From assembly GCA_015680685.1 (NCBI GenBank), contig MNCI01005567.1, positions 310,890 through 374,889 of the forward strand: a stretch of DNA of 64,000 nucleotides, given 5' to 3'. This DNA comes from Gnetum montanum. Lineage: Eukaryota; Streptophyta; Gnetopsida; Gnetales; Gnetaceae. The notes below the pieces were generated by a model that did no database searches, was not told the DNA's origin, and worked only from the letters and a program-made list of their open reading frames with translations. Positions 10,804 through 24,449 of this stretch are shown in pieces; positions within the stretch are counted from its first letter, which is position 1, and every line of letters begins with the position of its first letter. The translations under genes were made by a program, and so were the position numbers.

Positions 10804-11747
10804 GGTACTAACGTTAAGATACTTTCAAAAATTTTAAATGATAGTTTTCAAAAATTTGGAAAATATTTTAAATGCCATTACAATTATGTGTAAGATTATT
10901 TTAAAATGTCATTGATTAATACTATTAGTTCAAATATTATTAAAAAGGAAATGGAAAAGGCTAAATCATTGACGGTATTTGCTTCATAAGTGGTGCAACC
11001 AATGGCTTTGTTAAGAAAAGTTGCTATTCATATGCCTATTTCCCTTCAAGAATGACCCACCCATGGACAGTTTAACGAACATATAAAATACTACGTTAAT
11101 CCAAATATTTCTTTTTTGGTGGTGTGAAATTGCCACAAAATCGATGCCTGCATGATTTATCCAGGTCCTGGAATAGTAGAGTTAGATTGAACAAAGCAAG
11201 GATAAGGTCTAATTCCTGTTAATTCCATGAAAATAATTCAATTTTTAATACAATTAAAAGCTGGTTGTGCACAATTTTCGTAGGCAACTTATACAATTTT
11301 TATTTTGATAATAGGCTATTGCATTTTTAATCTTTAAATAAAACATAAGGGTATTTTAAATAATTTTACTTAAAATAGTTTTTCTAACCAAGAAAGTGCT
11401 CCTTTCTTTTGTATTACTTGTATATGGTTTTGGTAAAAATATCAATGTTGTCTAATTTGATTACGATATCTACTACATTGTTACATAAGTAATTCAAATG
11501 AAACCTCAATGGAAAAATTTGCCAAAACTTTGGTGAAAGTTGGGAATAATAATTAAACTAAAAAATTTCATTTTCAAAGAGATGTGTGATTTTGCCCAAG
11601 GATTCTATAAGTTAAATGATTAAATATTTTAAACTATAAATTATACTATATAATAAATATTTTTATGAATTTAATTTGCAAACTAAATATTTACAAGTAA
11701 ATTTAAAGGTAAAATTTTTGCAACACTTTAGGAAAAAATTTCATAAC
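10804..11747. other. AT-rich spacer
   Basis: No gene seen. From about 11410 it matches the spacer upstream of gene 1 (7335 onwards, e.g. GGTTTTGGTAAAAATATCAA), the start of a second copy of the tandem unit. Confidence 0.5.
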
Positions 11748-12531
11748 TGATGAGTCATGAAATTGCTGACAACTGCGATAACACACCCACAATAACGCAC
11801 CTGCAATATCTCATGGGTTGCAATTTTGCATATGCGATATCGCATGGGCCACGATATCGCGTCTTGCCCGCCGCAATGTCTATAAATAAGAGGTTGCTCT
11901 CCCTCATTTTACATCTAGTTTTAGTTCCTTAGCGAAGCTCTAGTAGTTTTCCCCTTCCAGAGATAGAATATTTTTCAGTGTTTGCCCGTAGTGTGGTGAT
12001 TGTAATTGTACGACATCCTTTATTCGAGTGTGATGTACTTGGACACGCACATGATCGGAAATAAAGATCAAGATTACTTCATCATTGCAGCATTCAGTTT
12101 GTTTATTTATTTATTTAAATGTTATTTACTACTTTCCTAATTAGTTTCTCTCACCCTTAAACTCATGTTAGAACACGGAATGAGTACGACTTGATTACGA
12201 GCATTTAAGTGTGACTACTTGGTAACCCAGTGGCATACCTAGGATCTGCGCTTGGTAACCTTAGTGGCAGTTGTGCACAAAGTCCAAGATGTGTACGGAT
12301 AATCAAGGAACAGATGCTCATTGCACTTAGGCTAGATTAGATTTTCTTATCCTTTCTCTCCTAGCTTGGCTTAGTTAATATTATCTTCCATTGCCTCAGG
12401 AGTAGCATTTAGATTAGGAAACACATCATACACCTCACTCTAGACTAAACCATACGTGACAAAGATAATACTAGTCCAGGTGGGAAGATAGCGAACTGCA
12501 ACCTAAGGTTAACGATCTAGGTACCACAACT
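11748..12531 (+). repeat. Partial solo-type LTR, broken at an N
   Basis: Begins TGATGAGTCATG; TATA box TATAAATA at 11881-11888 after decayed GATATCGC palindromes; AATAAAGATCAAG near 12060. It aligns with the solo LTR at 31685-32512. The last roughly 100 bp (through ACTCATCA) and the following spacer are missing at N 12532, where the spacer resumes. Confidence 0.8.
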
Positions 12532-12532
12532 N

Positions 12533-12725
12533 CATACCATGTCATAGTGTAAGGAAGAGATTAAAGAAATCAAAATTAGATATTGAATAATGGTAAATAT
12601 TTGGATTTTAAAAGGTAACATAAATTTATAAAAAATCATAACTACCTAATATAAACATATCAATACAATATTTCTAATGTACTCATCATGATAGAAGCTA
12701 AATCATTAGAATAATTTTTAATAAC
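12533..12725. other. Spacer segment left of element F
   Basis: Matches 8410-8620, the uninterrupted paralogous spacer. Ends in ATAAC (12721-12725), the target duplication of element F. Confidence 0.7.
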
Positions 12726-13615
12726 TAATGAATAGCAAATACCCATATGCTCAACCATACAAACCACTAAGCATTCATGTGTAATTCAGTTAATTTTGTG
12801 GACTTTGTCTTTTAGTACACTAGCCTCTAGGAAGTGAACTTGCCCTAACAATCATTCGTTGTCTTTCCAATTACACTTGTGATATGCAAAGGTATGGTTA
12901 AGTGTAATTGAGGCATCTAATTTTTACTATTTTTATATTGTATGTTTTGGGTGCTCAAAATAAAGGATGAAAGGAATGAAGTAATTTAATTACTATTTAA
13001 CCTAACTAACTAACCAATGTCTAACTAGTCCTAACATAAGCATCTCATCCCACTTTCCGTACACATTTTGAACATGTATAACACTGCTAGGTTATCAAAC
13101 ATTAAACATTACTGGGATTATCAAGCATCATGTGCATGCTTGAAGCAATCATACTTATGTCCTTAATTAATTGTTATTTAACCTAGCTAGCTTAATTACT
13201 TAAAAACATTATATAAAATTGCTAAAAACATTAAATGCATGAAGGAAATATTTAGTTTAGCAAAAGTGCTGCAAGGTTTGTCAAAAAGCTTATCTTTATT
13301 ATCACACACACTGCCATGCTCAAGTACAACAATGCTCGAACAAAGATCCATAAACTCAATGACTCTTGCTGCGAGCACTTAGAAAAATATTCTAACTCTA
13401 GGAAAGAAAAACTACAAGAGCTCTACTACACTATGACTAACATGACTTTCAGATCATGCATCCAAGTGTTATATTTATAGGTCAGCACACATCCCACAAT
13501 ATTGGATATCTAACATCACTTCTTGGTTTTTGATATTGGGTATCTGATATCAAGGTGTCAATATCAAATATTCGATATTAGACCCAAAGAAAAGACACTT
13601 TATCATACCCCCATG
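12726..13615 (-). repeat. 3' LTR of element F
   Basis: In minus orientation it runs from TGATAAAGTG (13615) to GAATAGC...TTCATTA (12726). TATA box TATTTATA (plus) at 13472-13479. U3 has AT-only palindromes such as AATATCAAATATTCGATATT. CATGGGGGTA abuts its start (13616-13625) as a short polypurine tract. Confidence 0.9.
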
Positions 13616-15766
13616 ACTGAATGAAAACTCATCCTCAAGTGAATAAAAGGAGGAACAAGTTCCTTACAAAATATTGGAAAGGTATGGGATTATTGATTGA
13701 CACGCAAATTGACTTAGATGAAATAGATAGATTCTAAGTGACCAAGTATACAGATTTAGAATATTTTATAAAACTGGGTGTTCATGACAATAGAATTCAA
13801 CACCTTGGCCAAAATTGACATCCAACTCCTCTAGCAGCTAAAGAATGAGGGAGAAGATTCAATGATCATGAAGGGGCCTTGTCGAATGGTGCTATTTCTT
13901 AGCCCTTGATGAAGATAGTCTTGCTACTAGTCCATACTTTCCACTACAATCATAACAAAATCATGGATTAGTGTGCAATGTGTAACTTATAGCTTTTAGG
14001 TACCTTGTCTCATTAGCAATTACACTTGGCTAGGTTGTCATTATGGTGAATTAATTCCTTCAATAACATTAGTGGGTAGATGAAAAAATGGGGTGAAATG
14101 GATAAGTGGTCCATTATTAAATTTTGGAAAGTCCAAATGTGATGAAATGCTTGAAGAGGGTTGAAGAATTCACAATAACAAAAAAGAGGATTTCACTGAA
14201 AAACATTGTGAACATGCGCATGATTGGATGTCATCAATAGGGTATGCAAAATAATTTGATTATGAGAATGCATATAGATAAAGAACTTAACTAACCCAAC
14301 CAAAAGGTATGCAAGTGGATTCTCTCCAAAGCAGATACATGTCTTTTGTTTCCCTTGCATATCCTCAAACCAAGGAGTCCATGGGCCCCATGGGTGATTA
14401 ATGGTTACGAAAAATTAAGTACAAAAACCTGGAAGAAACTACCAAAGAATTTTGACACATTAAACCAGGACATCAAATAAGGACATGAACATTGGTAGTG
14501 AGGTGAGGTATGGAAAACATAGATGGAAGAGTGAGAGAAAGTGGAATGGATTTCCTAACTAAGGTCACACAAAGTCCCTCGTGAGTTTTGTGGTTAAATG
14601 ACCTAATAAAATCCATCCTTAGTTAAGACGAAAACCAACCACATTCAATGACTTTGCATCACCACTCTAATATGAGTCCACCCCCTTGAGACACAAGAGT
14701 ACTCTCACAAAACAACCACCATTCCTTATTTAAGAAGAAAAGAGAAACGGGAAGTGAGAAAGGGCCTCAGTTAGAGGGGACCTTCAGGCATTGGTAACAT
14801 GTCTTTCTAGTTCCATAAGTAGTGCTTGTAGCCTGTTTATTTTTTCTAAGGAGTGTGCTTTGAATTTCCATCATTTTTTTCACTTTTGAACTTTTGGATG
14901 GGAACCACACCATGCAAAAATTTATTCAACATTTTATTATTGGTTGACATAGAACATTAAGAAATCCATGAAAATACTCATGTATCCAAGTAAGTAGAAG
15001 AGTACAAAGAGTATTGAGTCCCCTTGAAGTCACACCTTGTTCAAACCTTTGAATCCTTTCCAAGTCCGAAAACTACCAAGGTCACAAATTTGTTAAAGTT
15101 TTACTTAAGGAAAAGGGATCGCATACTTCCAAAACAAGGAAAACCATAAATTTTTTGGATGGGTGGATGTCATGGATTCACTGCCTATTTTAGGAAAAAT
15201 AAACCATGTCTTAGTTATTAGTAACAATATTAGAATCCAGACACTAACAATTAAATAACTAGATAGTACATGCCCACATCAAGCAAACCACACTGTACCT
15301 AGTTGGCAATAAGGTACGTTATTATTAGAACATAATAAGAAAATATTACCAAAACAAAGAAAAAATAGACAAGAAATTGTAAAATATTCAAGAAAATTCA
15401 AATGTACTAACAATGTTGTAAAAGTAAAATTGGAAAAAATCAATAAAGTAAAAGCAAAAATGTGTAAGATAAAGAAGGCGTAAAGGTAACAAGGTGTAAA
15501 ACAAAAAGATGAAAAATTGAGGAGCCACTATAATGGTTAACATGGATGACCATCTCTCTTACAACTAAGTTGAAAGGAAGAGATCCAAAAGATTGAGCAT
15601 GGGTGTCCATCCAATGATGTGTTTGTTGCATTGCCTTGCTTAGGCTCATGGAAAGGTTTAACTTGTTGTGTGTTGACCAGCTGCTTTTTGTTTGGACTCT
15701 TCGATTTATAGATGAACATGGCCCTATAAAAAAGGTTTTGTAACTAATAATAGGACCTTTCCACAA
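13616..15766 (-). other. 3' non-coding part of element F with ORF3 scar
   Basis: Non-coding in F. 13840-13980 matches D 54.53-54.70 kb, covering the first codons of ORF3 and then the sequence found after ORF3 in C. The ORF3 body is therefore gone. 14.3-15.7 kb matches the 3' region of C (39.8-41.3 kb) and D (52.8-54.2 kb). Confidence 0.7.
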
Positions 15767-15767
15767 N

Positions 15768-16500
15768 TAGGTGAAGTAGTAGATCTAAAAGGCATTGTTG
15801 AGTTTTTTGCTCCAATATCTTCTATATTTTCTAACTTTTCTTATTAACATCTTAGTGATTTTCCTATTTGTAACCTTAGCTTGACTATTGGCTTAAGGGT
15901 GGTAAGGTGTTGTTAATTTATGCTCAACCCCCAAGAATTTCATGAGCTTCTAAAAGGTAGTACTTGTAAAATGGATTCTATTGTTAGAAATTAGTGCATG
16001 TGGCACACCAAACCTATTTACAACATTCTATTGTACAAACTGAGCAACTGTAGAAGATGTATAGTTGGTAATGGTTACTGCTTCTATCCATTTTGTATAG
16101 TAATCAACAACAATGATTATGTATGCCTTTCCATTTGACATAGATGTGATGGAATCCATGAAGTCAATGCCTCAAATGTCAAAGGGTTCCAATGGTTGAA
16201 TCCACTATTGAGGTCCCTCCATACAAGCAATCATTCCACCATCATGTTGGCAATGTTCATGAGAGCTAACAAATTAGTGAGCATCCCTGAAAAGTGTTGA
16301 CTAGTAATATTCTACCATCAAGATCTTAATGGCTATGCATCTCCTTGCATAGTGGCCCCCCACAAAGACCCCCATGAGCATCTTCAAGAATGCACAATTG
16401 ATTAGTATTAGGGATACACTAATGAACTAAGCCATCAGCGCACACTTTGTAGAGGTTCCCATTGATCTCCATGAAGCATTTCACCTTGTGAAGAAACTAT
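15768..16500 (-). pseudogene. int: Integrase of element F (degenerate)
   Basis: Catalytic core and zinc-binding region of a gypsy integrase on the minus strand. The minus frame around 16180-16140 reads DI*GIDFMDSITSM, aligning with the first catalytic Asp segment (GIDFIGPI) of D. The GVEHKLTTPYHP-like segment lies near 15930-15880. Many stops are TAG or TGA. The C-terminal part is cut at N 15767. Confidence 0.75.
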
Positions 16501-16689
16501 TATATCTTTCTACAATCTAGCTCTTGTCGCATTTCTTGAGTAAGAAGATAGGTGAGAATGTCATAGTACCATTTAGACTAAATGGGCAATTGTTTAGTTG
16601 TAGCCCTAGCACAGATAAGTTCATCAAGAAACTGATCAAACAATGGGATTTCCTCCTCTTTATTGCCCCATCTCAACTAAGTCAAGTGG

Positions 16690-17900
16690 TTAGCACTTAG
16701 ATTCTTAGTACCCTTTCAATCTACTATTGTAAGATCCAACTCTTACAAGATCACCAACCACCATATGACATAGGGGCTTACCATTGGCTTGTTCATCATG
16801 AAGTGAATTACACTATGGCCTATGTGCATGAACACCTTGTGTCGAAGTACATAGTGCTTGAATTTCTCTAAGTTGAACACCACTGCAATCAATTCTTTTT
16901 CTATGGTAGTCTAGTTTAGCTATTCACCCATAATGCTTCAGCTTGCATAGTGAATGTAATAAGAATATTTCTAATTATTCAATTGTGTAAGCATGACCCC
17001 TAAGGCATAATTTGATGCATCCATCATGACATGAAATGGTTTGGACTTGTTTACTACTCATAGAATTCAAGTTTTTACAAGTTTCTCCTTCAGCTAATGG
17101 AATGCATTTTTACATTCCTTGGTCTAAAAAAATGGAGCATCTTTCTTCATTAGCTTGACCAACAATAGTGTGATTTTAGAAAAATTCTCTATGAATCTTT
17201 TATAGTAACTAGTGTGTCTAAGGAATGATCAAACATCTATTATAGTTTTTGGTTAATAGGTAATTCCTTGTATGATCATAATCTTTTTAGGATCAACCTC
17301 AATCCATGCTTGTGATATTCTATGCCCTAACATAATGTCCTCTTACACCATCAAATGGCTCTTCTACTAATTAAGCCAAATATTGGTCTCCACACATCTT
17401 TTAAGAACTTACTCAAGATAGTCCAAGGCTTGCTCAAATGTAGCCCCATAGGTGAAGAAGTCATCCAGGAAGACTTCCACCCCGCTATCAATCTACTACT
17501 AAAAAATACTCAAGACCAAGTATTGAAATTTTGTAGGAGCATTACATAGGCTAAAAGGCATCTTTTGATATGTAAAAGTTCCCCAAGGATTCATGAATGT
17601 TGTTTTTGCCTGATCCTCTTACATGCTCTAGATTTGGTTATAGCCACTATAACTATTGACAAAACTCTAACAACAATGCCTAGAAATAGTGTCTAACACT
17701 TTTTCTACAAATGGCAATAGGAAGTGATCTTTGAATGTTGCCATGTTCAATAGCTAGAAGTTGATGTAGATCCATCACATGCCACCTTTCTTTGGCACAA
17801 TCATGAGTGGGCTAATCCACTCACTATCCACAATGGGATAGATAAACTCCACCTTGAGGAGTTGTTTGATTTTCTCTTTGTTGATATACTGCATTTTGGG
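16690..17900 (-). pseudogene. pol: Reverse transcriptase and RNase H of element F (degenerate)
   Basis: RT begins near 17890 with KQLLKVEFIYPIVDSEWISP. The catalytic box reads GVEVFLDDFFTYGATFEQAL (about 17490-17430), i.e. an F-x-D-D type box typical of Athila/Tat-like elements. RNase H follows to about 16690. Interrupted by in-frame stops and frameshifts; not functional. Confidence 0.8.
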
Positions 17901-18579
17901 GTTCAATCATTGCTATGGCTAAACCTCTTTGGCTTCATGGTTGAATTAGTGTAGATATGATGCTGGTGTATCCTAGGATCAATCTCTATGAGTTCAAGAT
18001 ATGACCAAGCAAAGGTTATTAGCCATTTATTAACCACCTTCAACAACATATGTTTCTATTCAGGAGCAATATTGGCATTGATGATTACTAGTTTGCTATT
18101 TTTCAAAAATGCATACTCCATGCTAGTAGGTAGAGTTTTCAACTCTAAGGGCTCTTGTTTAAATTTTTTAGGAATTTCCAACTCTCCCAATTGTTATCAT
18201 CAATTTTATCGATGGAGAGTTGGTAATGAACTTGCTCCAGTTCATCCATGGCTTTCACGTAGGCACATGGTAGGCTCTCAGCAAGTTCCATGTAAAGTAT
18301 TGAGCTACTCTCAGGGTTAGATGTTAGCCACTAGGTGCCCTCCTACTATCTAGTTGCTACATATAAGCACCTTTATATTTTATATCTATCATCATATTGA
18401 CTACATGCTTTAATAGATACACTGTTAATGGCCCATAATTTTTGCACATAGTTTCACCTTGTATCACTATATGCAATGCATGGAACTTTCTTCTTATTAA
18501 TCTTTCTGAATGCATTTTCTTTAGATATTTTGAAGAAAAGTTCTTGAATCCCCAATCATGCATCAATAGTGATTAGCCA

Positions 18580-18960
18580 AGCCCTTTCCATGATGATTGG
18601 AAAGTCCCCATTACAATTCTCTACTCAGATCACTAGGAAATTGACAGGGTAGGACCACCCACAAACAATTGTCACAATGCCCTCCACCAGTTCCAAGGAA
18701 ATAGTGATAGACTAATTAGCCAACTCAAGATGAATGTTGCTCTTCTTAAGTGGAGGTAGGTTCTAGGCTTTATACATCTCATGGAAAATTAGATTAACAC
18801 TAGAACATAAATGCAGAAGAGCCTTACAAGGCTCATTCCTAGCAATGTGAAGGTAAATAAGGGGACTTCTATGATCAAATAGTTTCCTTGAAAGGTGGCC
18901 AACCTTTATCCAATCGGTTACCACATGAGTTAACATGATAGTATGCACATTGGGAGGTGT
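18580..18960 (-). pseudogene. pro: Retroviral-type protease of element F (degenerate)
   Basis: The frame at 18948-18763 reads LTHVVTDWIKVGHLSRK... and NEPCKALLHLCSSVNLI. The active-site motif is expected to be LLDSGSSVNLI, as in C; here DSG has become HLC, so the catalytic Asp is gone. Confidence 0.75.
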
Positions 18961-19589
18961 TTGGTTTGAAGCGAACTTGAATAGATTAGATGCAAAGGAA
19001 GATGGAGAAGTAGGGTTAATAGCTGTAGGTGCATGTGAGGGTTTAGTTGGGTTATTGGTTCAAAAGAAAGGTATTTTTCATAATCTAGTTTCCAAACCAC
19101 TTAGTTGAGAAGCTAGCTATAAATTAATAGCCCTAGTTGTGTTGCATTGTTACAATTGAGGTGGAATTTCACCCTGCATTACCAAAGTAGACAATAATTA
19201 GGTTGAGGGTGGAGGGGCATATGTAGAAGGATGAGAAGGGTGATAGGAATATGGGATTTTGCCTTTAATAATTGGAGAATGAGTTTTGTAATAATCTAAA
19301 GGGTAGTAGTGATGTTGGAAGGTGGTATAACTAGAAGAGTCACACAGAGAAATGGGTTGTTGAACATAGTACCCATATGGATCTAGTTGCTAGTAAGGGT
19401 ATTGCTACCTTAGTGGTGGCATCCCTCATGACTGTAGGTATTTCCATTGCTAGTACTAGCCATATGGTTGTGGTGGAGCTCCACTTGGGTAGTAGGTTTA
19501 TTGTTGGTGGAACTGCTTAGGATTACCTTGAGGATAAGGCAATTTCCTAGGTGCTTGCCTCCTTACCAATCTAGGATTTAGAGCATACA

Positions 19590-21386
19590 TCCTAGATTCC
19601 TACAAGTGTGACAAAATGGGGAAACATCCCCTAGAATGTTCATAATGGCAAATGCCACATCCACTGTCATCATTTAATTCAATCCCCACAACTTCTTCTA
19701 CTATAGTAGCTTTTCCCTTGCTCCTTTGGTAGGCATGTCTAGCTTCTTTCTGCCTCTTGCGGTTATGATCACTACTTTGATCTCTTGATTTTTCTATGCT
19801 TTTTATAGCAATTTAGAATTTTTCATCCAATGAATCCCACATTATATCTACCTTTTTTGAAATTTCAGACATAGATTTTTGGATCGACAAGGTCTTTCTT
19901 TGCACCACCTTATCAAGAGGTGACTCCTCCTCACTATCACAAAAGCAAACCTCCCTCTTTTTGATGGAAGGATCCCTATTATATTCTTTTACACTTTCTT
20001 GTTTCCTCAACTCTCCTTCTTTTGCTACCTACACTATCAGCCTTTATCTCTTATGGGCTCTTAATTTTGACAATCTTCCTTGGGCATAGACCTCAAGAGT
20101 TCTTTTTGTTTATGATTTGAGTCCATCTATGATGTGGCAAAGTTGTTCCCACTAAGTATAACCATGTTTAGGGCATTAGTGTATGAGAAAATAACATCTA
20201 CTCATGGTGGCATTCAAGGGTTCATATGTTCTTACTTCCATCCTTGGATCTTCCTTCTCAGATTAGACACTCAAGTGTATGGCTTATATTTATTATTGAA
20301 TAGCTCTAGCATTGTACTCCACCTACGAATGGATTCTAGCTCCAATGACTGGTATCAACTTTTTTCTTCCTTGATGAGTATCTTGGGAAATAGCTTTAAT
20401 TTTTTTTAATTAATTTCAATATTTTGTAAGGCACAAACATCATGAAAATCTTGAAAATATGTATGTGGATGAAAGTTATATCCCCACTCAAATCTAGGGA
20501 TATTTTTCATGTCAAGTCACTTAATCTGACTATCTTTCACATGCTTGGTTGAAATTTTTACTATCTTTGTAATGTTCAACATGCTTCAAGTGACAAGCAA
20601 AGGCTCATCATCATCATTATTTTAATAACTTCTATTATTTCCTCTACTACCCCTTCATCCATGATGGTCTCTGTGATTATCATTGTCTTGTTGTTCACCT
20701 TCATCATGGTTGTTCTTTTGGTGATGTTTGTTAGAACTAGAAGAGGAAGAAGAAGATGCAGGAGAAGAGGGCAAAGAGAGAGGAGGACTGCCACCACCAT
20801 GGTGTTTTCCACCTCCACTACACTTACCATAGCCACATTCGTTAGCTTTTTTATCATCTTGATGCTTGCTCAAGCCCCTACTTTGACTCCCACTTTTGCC
20901 TAAACTTGGATTGTTGATAGTGAACTGTAGATTCAAGTTCTCATGCCCATCACCAATATCAAGGGGTAGAGAATCTTCATGTTAAGAATCCCAAGAGGGA
21001 GGATCCTCATTGTCATTTTGGTTGAGTAGGAACAAGGGATTAGGGAACCATGTTTCCTTCACAGCCTCATGGTGTTCCTTCTAGTGTCGATCCCTCCTGC
21101 ATTGTGTTTTAGTGGGATAGTAGTCTCGATAGTCATGGTCATGCACAACATACTCTTCTTGAAAATCCTAGATTCCCAGCCTCCTAAAAGTTTGGAGTAG
21201 CATCCTAGGCACAAATAAATCGGAAGGCATTACAATGTTGCCCTTCATATCTCGCCATTGTAGTTGTTCATCTTGATGCAAGATGAAGGTGAAGTCAGGA
21301 TCATACTCATCTGGATGAGTATATACCACCCTGCATTCTTGAGGCATTTGTAGTTTAGTATCATCATGCCTATGAGAAGAAGACAT
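19590..21386 (-). pseudogene. gag: gag of element F (degenerate)
   Basis: Starts MSSSHRHDD (21386) about 155 bp inside the LTR, a start shared with C and D (MSSSH). Then comes DFTFILHQDEQLQWRDMKGN and a long low-complexity part with a Ser run and His/Asp-rich tail (20860-20655). The capsid region is damaged. The linker EESPLDKVVQRKTL (about 19935-19895) precedes a zinc knuckle near 19660-19620 (C-G-I-C, H, C; CX2CX3HX3C). Confidence 0.8.
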
Positions 21387-21520
21387 TTTGCAATTAGAAT
21401 AAGATATCAATGTGCTCAAATTATTATATTAATTTTTGGGATGATTTTGACCTTAAGATTCATCCAATGATGTTAATGATTTTCACTATGCCTAGATAGC
21501 ATACATTTCAAACAAAAAGG

Positions 21521-21541
21521 AGTCCCTAGCCATGATGCAAA
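21521..21541 (-). promoter_or_regulatory. Primer binding site of element F
   Basis: Minus strand TTTGCATCATGGCTAGGGAC directly after the LTR. Same position and type as the sites in A, C and D, with transition-type differences. Confidence 0.55.
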
Positions 21542-22367
21542 TAATGAGCAGTGAATACCCCTATGATCAACCATACCAATCACTAAGTGTTCATGCATGA
21601 TTTGGTCGAATTCCATGGACTCTATGTCTTCTAGTACACTAGCCTCTAGAAAGTGAACTTGCCCTTACAATCATTTATTGTCTTTCCAATTACACTTGTG
21701 ATATGTAGAGGTATGGTTAAGTGTAATCGAGGTGTATGATTTTTATTATTTTTATGGTTTATGTTTTGGGTGTTCAAAATAAAGGATGAAAGGAATGAAG
21801 TAATTTAATTGCTAATTTAACCTAGCAAACTAACTAATGTCTAACTAATCCTAACATAGACATCCAGTCCCACTTTCTGTACACATCTTGAACATGTATG
21901 ACACTACTGGATTACCAAACATTAAGCGTTACTGGGATTACCAAGTGTCATGTGCATGCTTGAAGTGGTTGTACTTATGTGCTTAATTAATTGCTATTTA
22001 ACCTAGCTAGCTTAATTGCTTAGAAGCATTAAAGAAAATTGCTAAAAACATTAAATACATGAAGAAAATATTTAATCTAGCCAAAGTGTTACAAGGTTTA
22101 TCAGAAAGCTCATCTTTATTACCACATACACTACTGTGCTCAGCTACAATAGTGCTCGAACAAATATTCATACACTCAATGACTCCCACTATGGGCACTT
22201 GGGAAAGTATTCCAACTTTGGGGAAGAATAACTGCAAGAGCTCTACTACACTATGACTACTATGACTCCCAAACTATGTGCCCAAGCGTTATATTTATAG
22301 GTTGACACACATCTTGCGATATCAGATATCCAACATCGCTTCTTGGTCCCTGATATTAGGGTCATCA
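21542..22367 (-). repeat. 5' LTR of element F with U3 deletion
   Basis: Aligns with 12726-13615 but is about 64 bp shorter. The distal U3 palindromes are missing, with one edge of the loss at a GATATT repeat. Its end GTCATCA abuts ATAAC. TATA box TATTTATA (plus) is at 22292-22299. Confidence 0.88.
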
Positions 22368-24449
22368 ATAACATTAGTAGGAAACATTTAGGGTAAAGCT
22401 AATTTGCAAACTAATGATTTAGTTGGATCCTTGCTATTACTACAACTTATAATAAAAATCCATAATAAAAAAGAATGACCACTTTTTATTTTAATTATTC
22501 AAAATATAATCCTAAAAAGCATAGATAATTAAAATATTATTTATTCCATTTAGGTACTTAGTAATTGATTTTGACCAACTATTGTAATTTGTCATTCTTG
22601 AGTTTATTGTTGTGACATTTATTTAAGTTAATTCTTGTGAAAGAATAATGAAAAATCAATAGTTAATTTGTATGAAATCAATAACCACACAAGCATAAAA
22701 AACCTTTCATATATATGGAAACACAATTTAGAATCCACTTGCATCTCAATTGAAATTCTGGATACCCTTTATTTATTTTATTTTTACTCTTTCTACCAAT
22801 TATCTAGAAAGAAAATCAAGAAAATCTTCCAATATTTATTATCTAATTTTTAACTATATGTTAAAGCTATCACTATTGCTTAAAGGTTTTGGTGTTCATG
22901 GTATGTATGGTGTACTATGACTCAATGACATAGTATTATAAAGTCAAGGTTATTCTTAGGAAGCATGCCAAACATACAAGTAAGTCATATTAATTTTCTA
23001 ACTTCCAAGGGTCATTAAAACCCCATTTGAGGATAACAGGATATTGTCCTCCTCTATTATTCTCATAGAGTGTTTGTTCCATGTTTCCATAATGTGGTTG
23101 GTAAAGGTATCCAGAAATGTGTAGTGCATTAATTCTTTCAAGAAGTTACAAGTGTATTATTCATAAAGTTTGGGTGGTATGAAAAGTAGGAATCTATTTT
23201 GGTTTAGGATATCTAAAGCAAATGTATCATGTCATTTAATAAATTATTGTTTATACTTCCTAGAATTACCCTAATCACCCTAAAAAAATAGATTGCTATT
23301 TAACATTCACATTTGTCTTGAATCAAACTTTTAGCTTTTAGCTAACATATGTTATTAAAAGTGCATTATGAAGCAATAGATTATAATGTAACATTTTTTA
23401 ACTTATACCTTAATTTATCCCTCTTTAATTTTTTATGTGTGTCATGAAAATGTTGGTGTATTTTACACCAAAATCAACCAAAAAATCCTAATAAAGGTGT
23501 CAAATTCCAATGTCAATGCCAAAGTCATTGCAAGTTGTATTATTTGTTTTAACCTTGAAGTATTTCCTTAAAAGTTAATTATGAAGAATAAGAAGTAATC
23601 GAAGGGATCACTTTGACTCATGAATACAATCAAATACATGGAGGACATGAACAAATAAACAAATGAGTTTAGGATTAGGAATATTGGAGCCTTCATAGGG
23701 ATAGGTTGTGGATGAAGGCAAGCTTAGAGTACAATGATCAACCTGAACAGGCCAAGGCCTAAGCCTGCTAAGTATCTAGGGATCGCTCCTCGTAAGATTT
23801 GATAACCTCCTCCCCTATGCTTAAAAAATTAAGACATGAGAAAAAAGAAGGTAATGACAAATGATCCAAGCTTACATTTCATTATATTTTAATTATTAAG
23901 TAGACTTAGTGCATAGCCAACACAACTTTTTTATAATTTAAGCAAAGCACAATGGTACTTGTTCAAAAAAGGCAGAAGAACTAGAAAGAGCATAAACTAA
24001 AATCAAAATCCAAAAACTAAGCAATTCACCTTTTCAAAACCACAATGAATCAATAATCATATTTGTTTATTAATACTTAGGTTAAGATCAATTCTAACCG
24101 GTAATTTCTATTTCTAATGTAGAACAACATGCCTACTATTCCACAGTGTTCCTTTTAATAAATTATTGCAGTGAACTTTTAACGACTAAATCATGTATCC
24201 ACTCAACATTTTTTTTATCATAGAATATTTTTATTTACCTTTTAACTCCCATGGTTATCTATTTTTATTTACTTTTTAACTGCCATGGTATAACTGGCTT
24301 GACTTGCCCACTTGAAGGACCAGAGATTAAAACATGCTTTACTGAAAATCACCGACCTAGGACCACCTCTGCCTATTGTTGACAGCACAGCTCACCCTGA
24401 GCTTCTCGGCCAACGAGTAGGGAGAAGTTCATGAAAACCTAATTTTAGT
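22368..24449. other. AT-rich spacer right of element F
   Basis: Starts with target duplication ATAAC. 22368-23600 continues the spacer interrupted at 12725 and matches 8600-9830. 23900-24449 is the 3' flank of protease remnant 2. No gene seen. Confidence 0.6.

Larger units (their letters stand above)
12726..22367 (-). mobile_element. Complete Ty3/gypsy (Athila/Tat-like) element F
   Basis: Minus-strand LTR retrotransposon of 9.6 kb flanked by exact 5-bp duplications ATAAC (12721-12725 and 22368-22372). The paralogous spacer near 8.6 kb lacks it. Order in its own direction: 5' LTR (22367-21542), primer site, gag, protease, reverse transcriptase, RNase H, integrase, 3' non-coding, 3' LTR (13615-12726). 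All coding parts carry many stops. An N at 15767 hides a piece after the integrase core. ORF3 of element C is missing apart from a short start region. Confidence 0.93.

Noticed and set aside
13196-13378. Short ORFs within LTRs (also 22007-22237, 31808-32011, 55065-55247)
   Set aside because: Chance frames in LTR R/U5 sequence. They are not conserved as proteins between LTR copies.
20661-20903. Plus-strand ORF rich in hydrophobic and Arg residues over the Ser-run region of F
   Set aside because: Shadow of the low-complexity Ser/His gag stretch on the minus strand.
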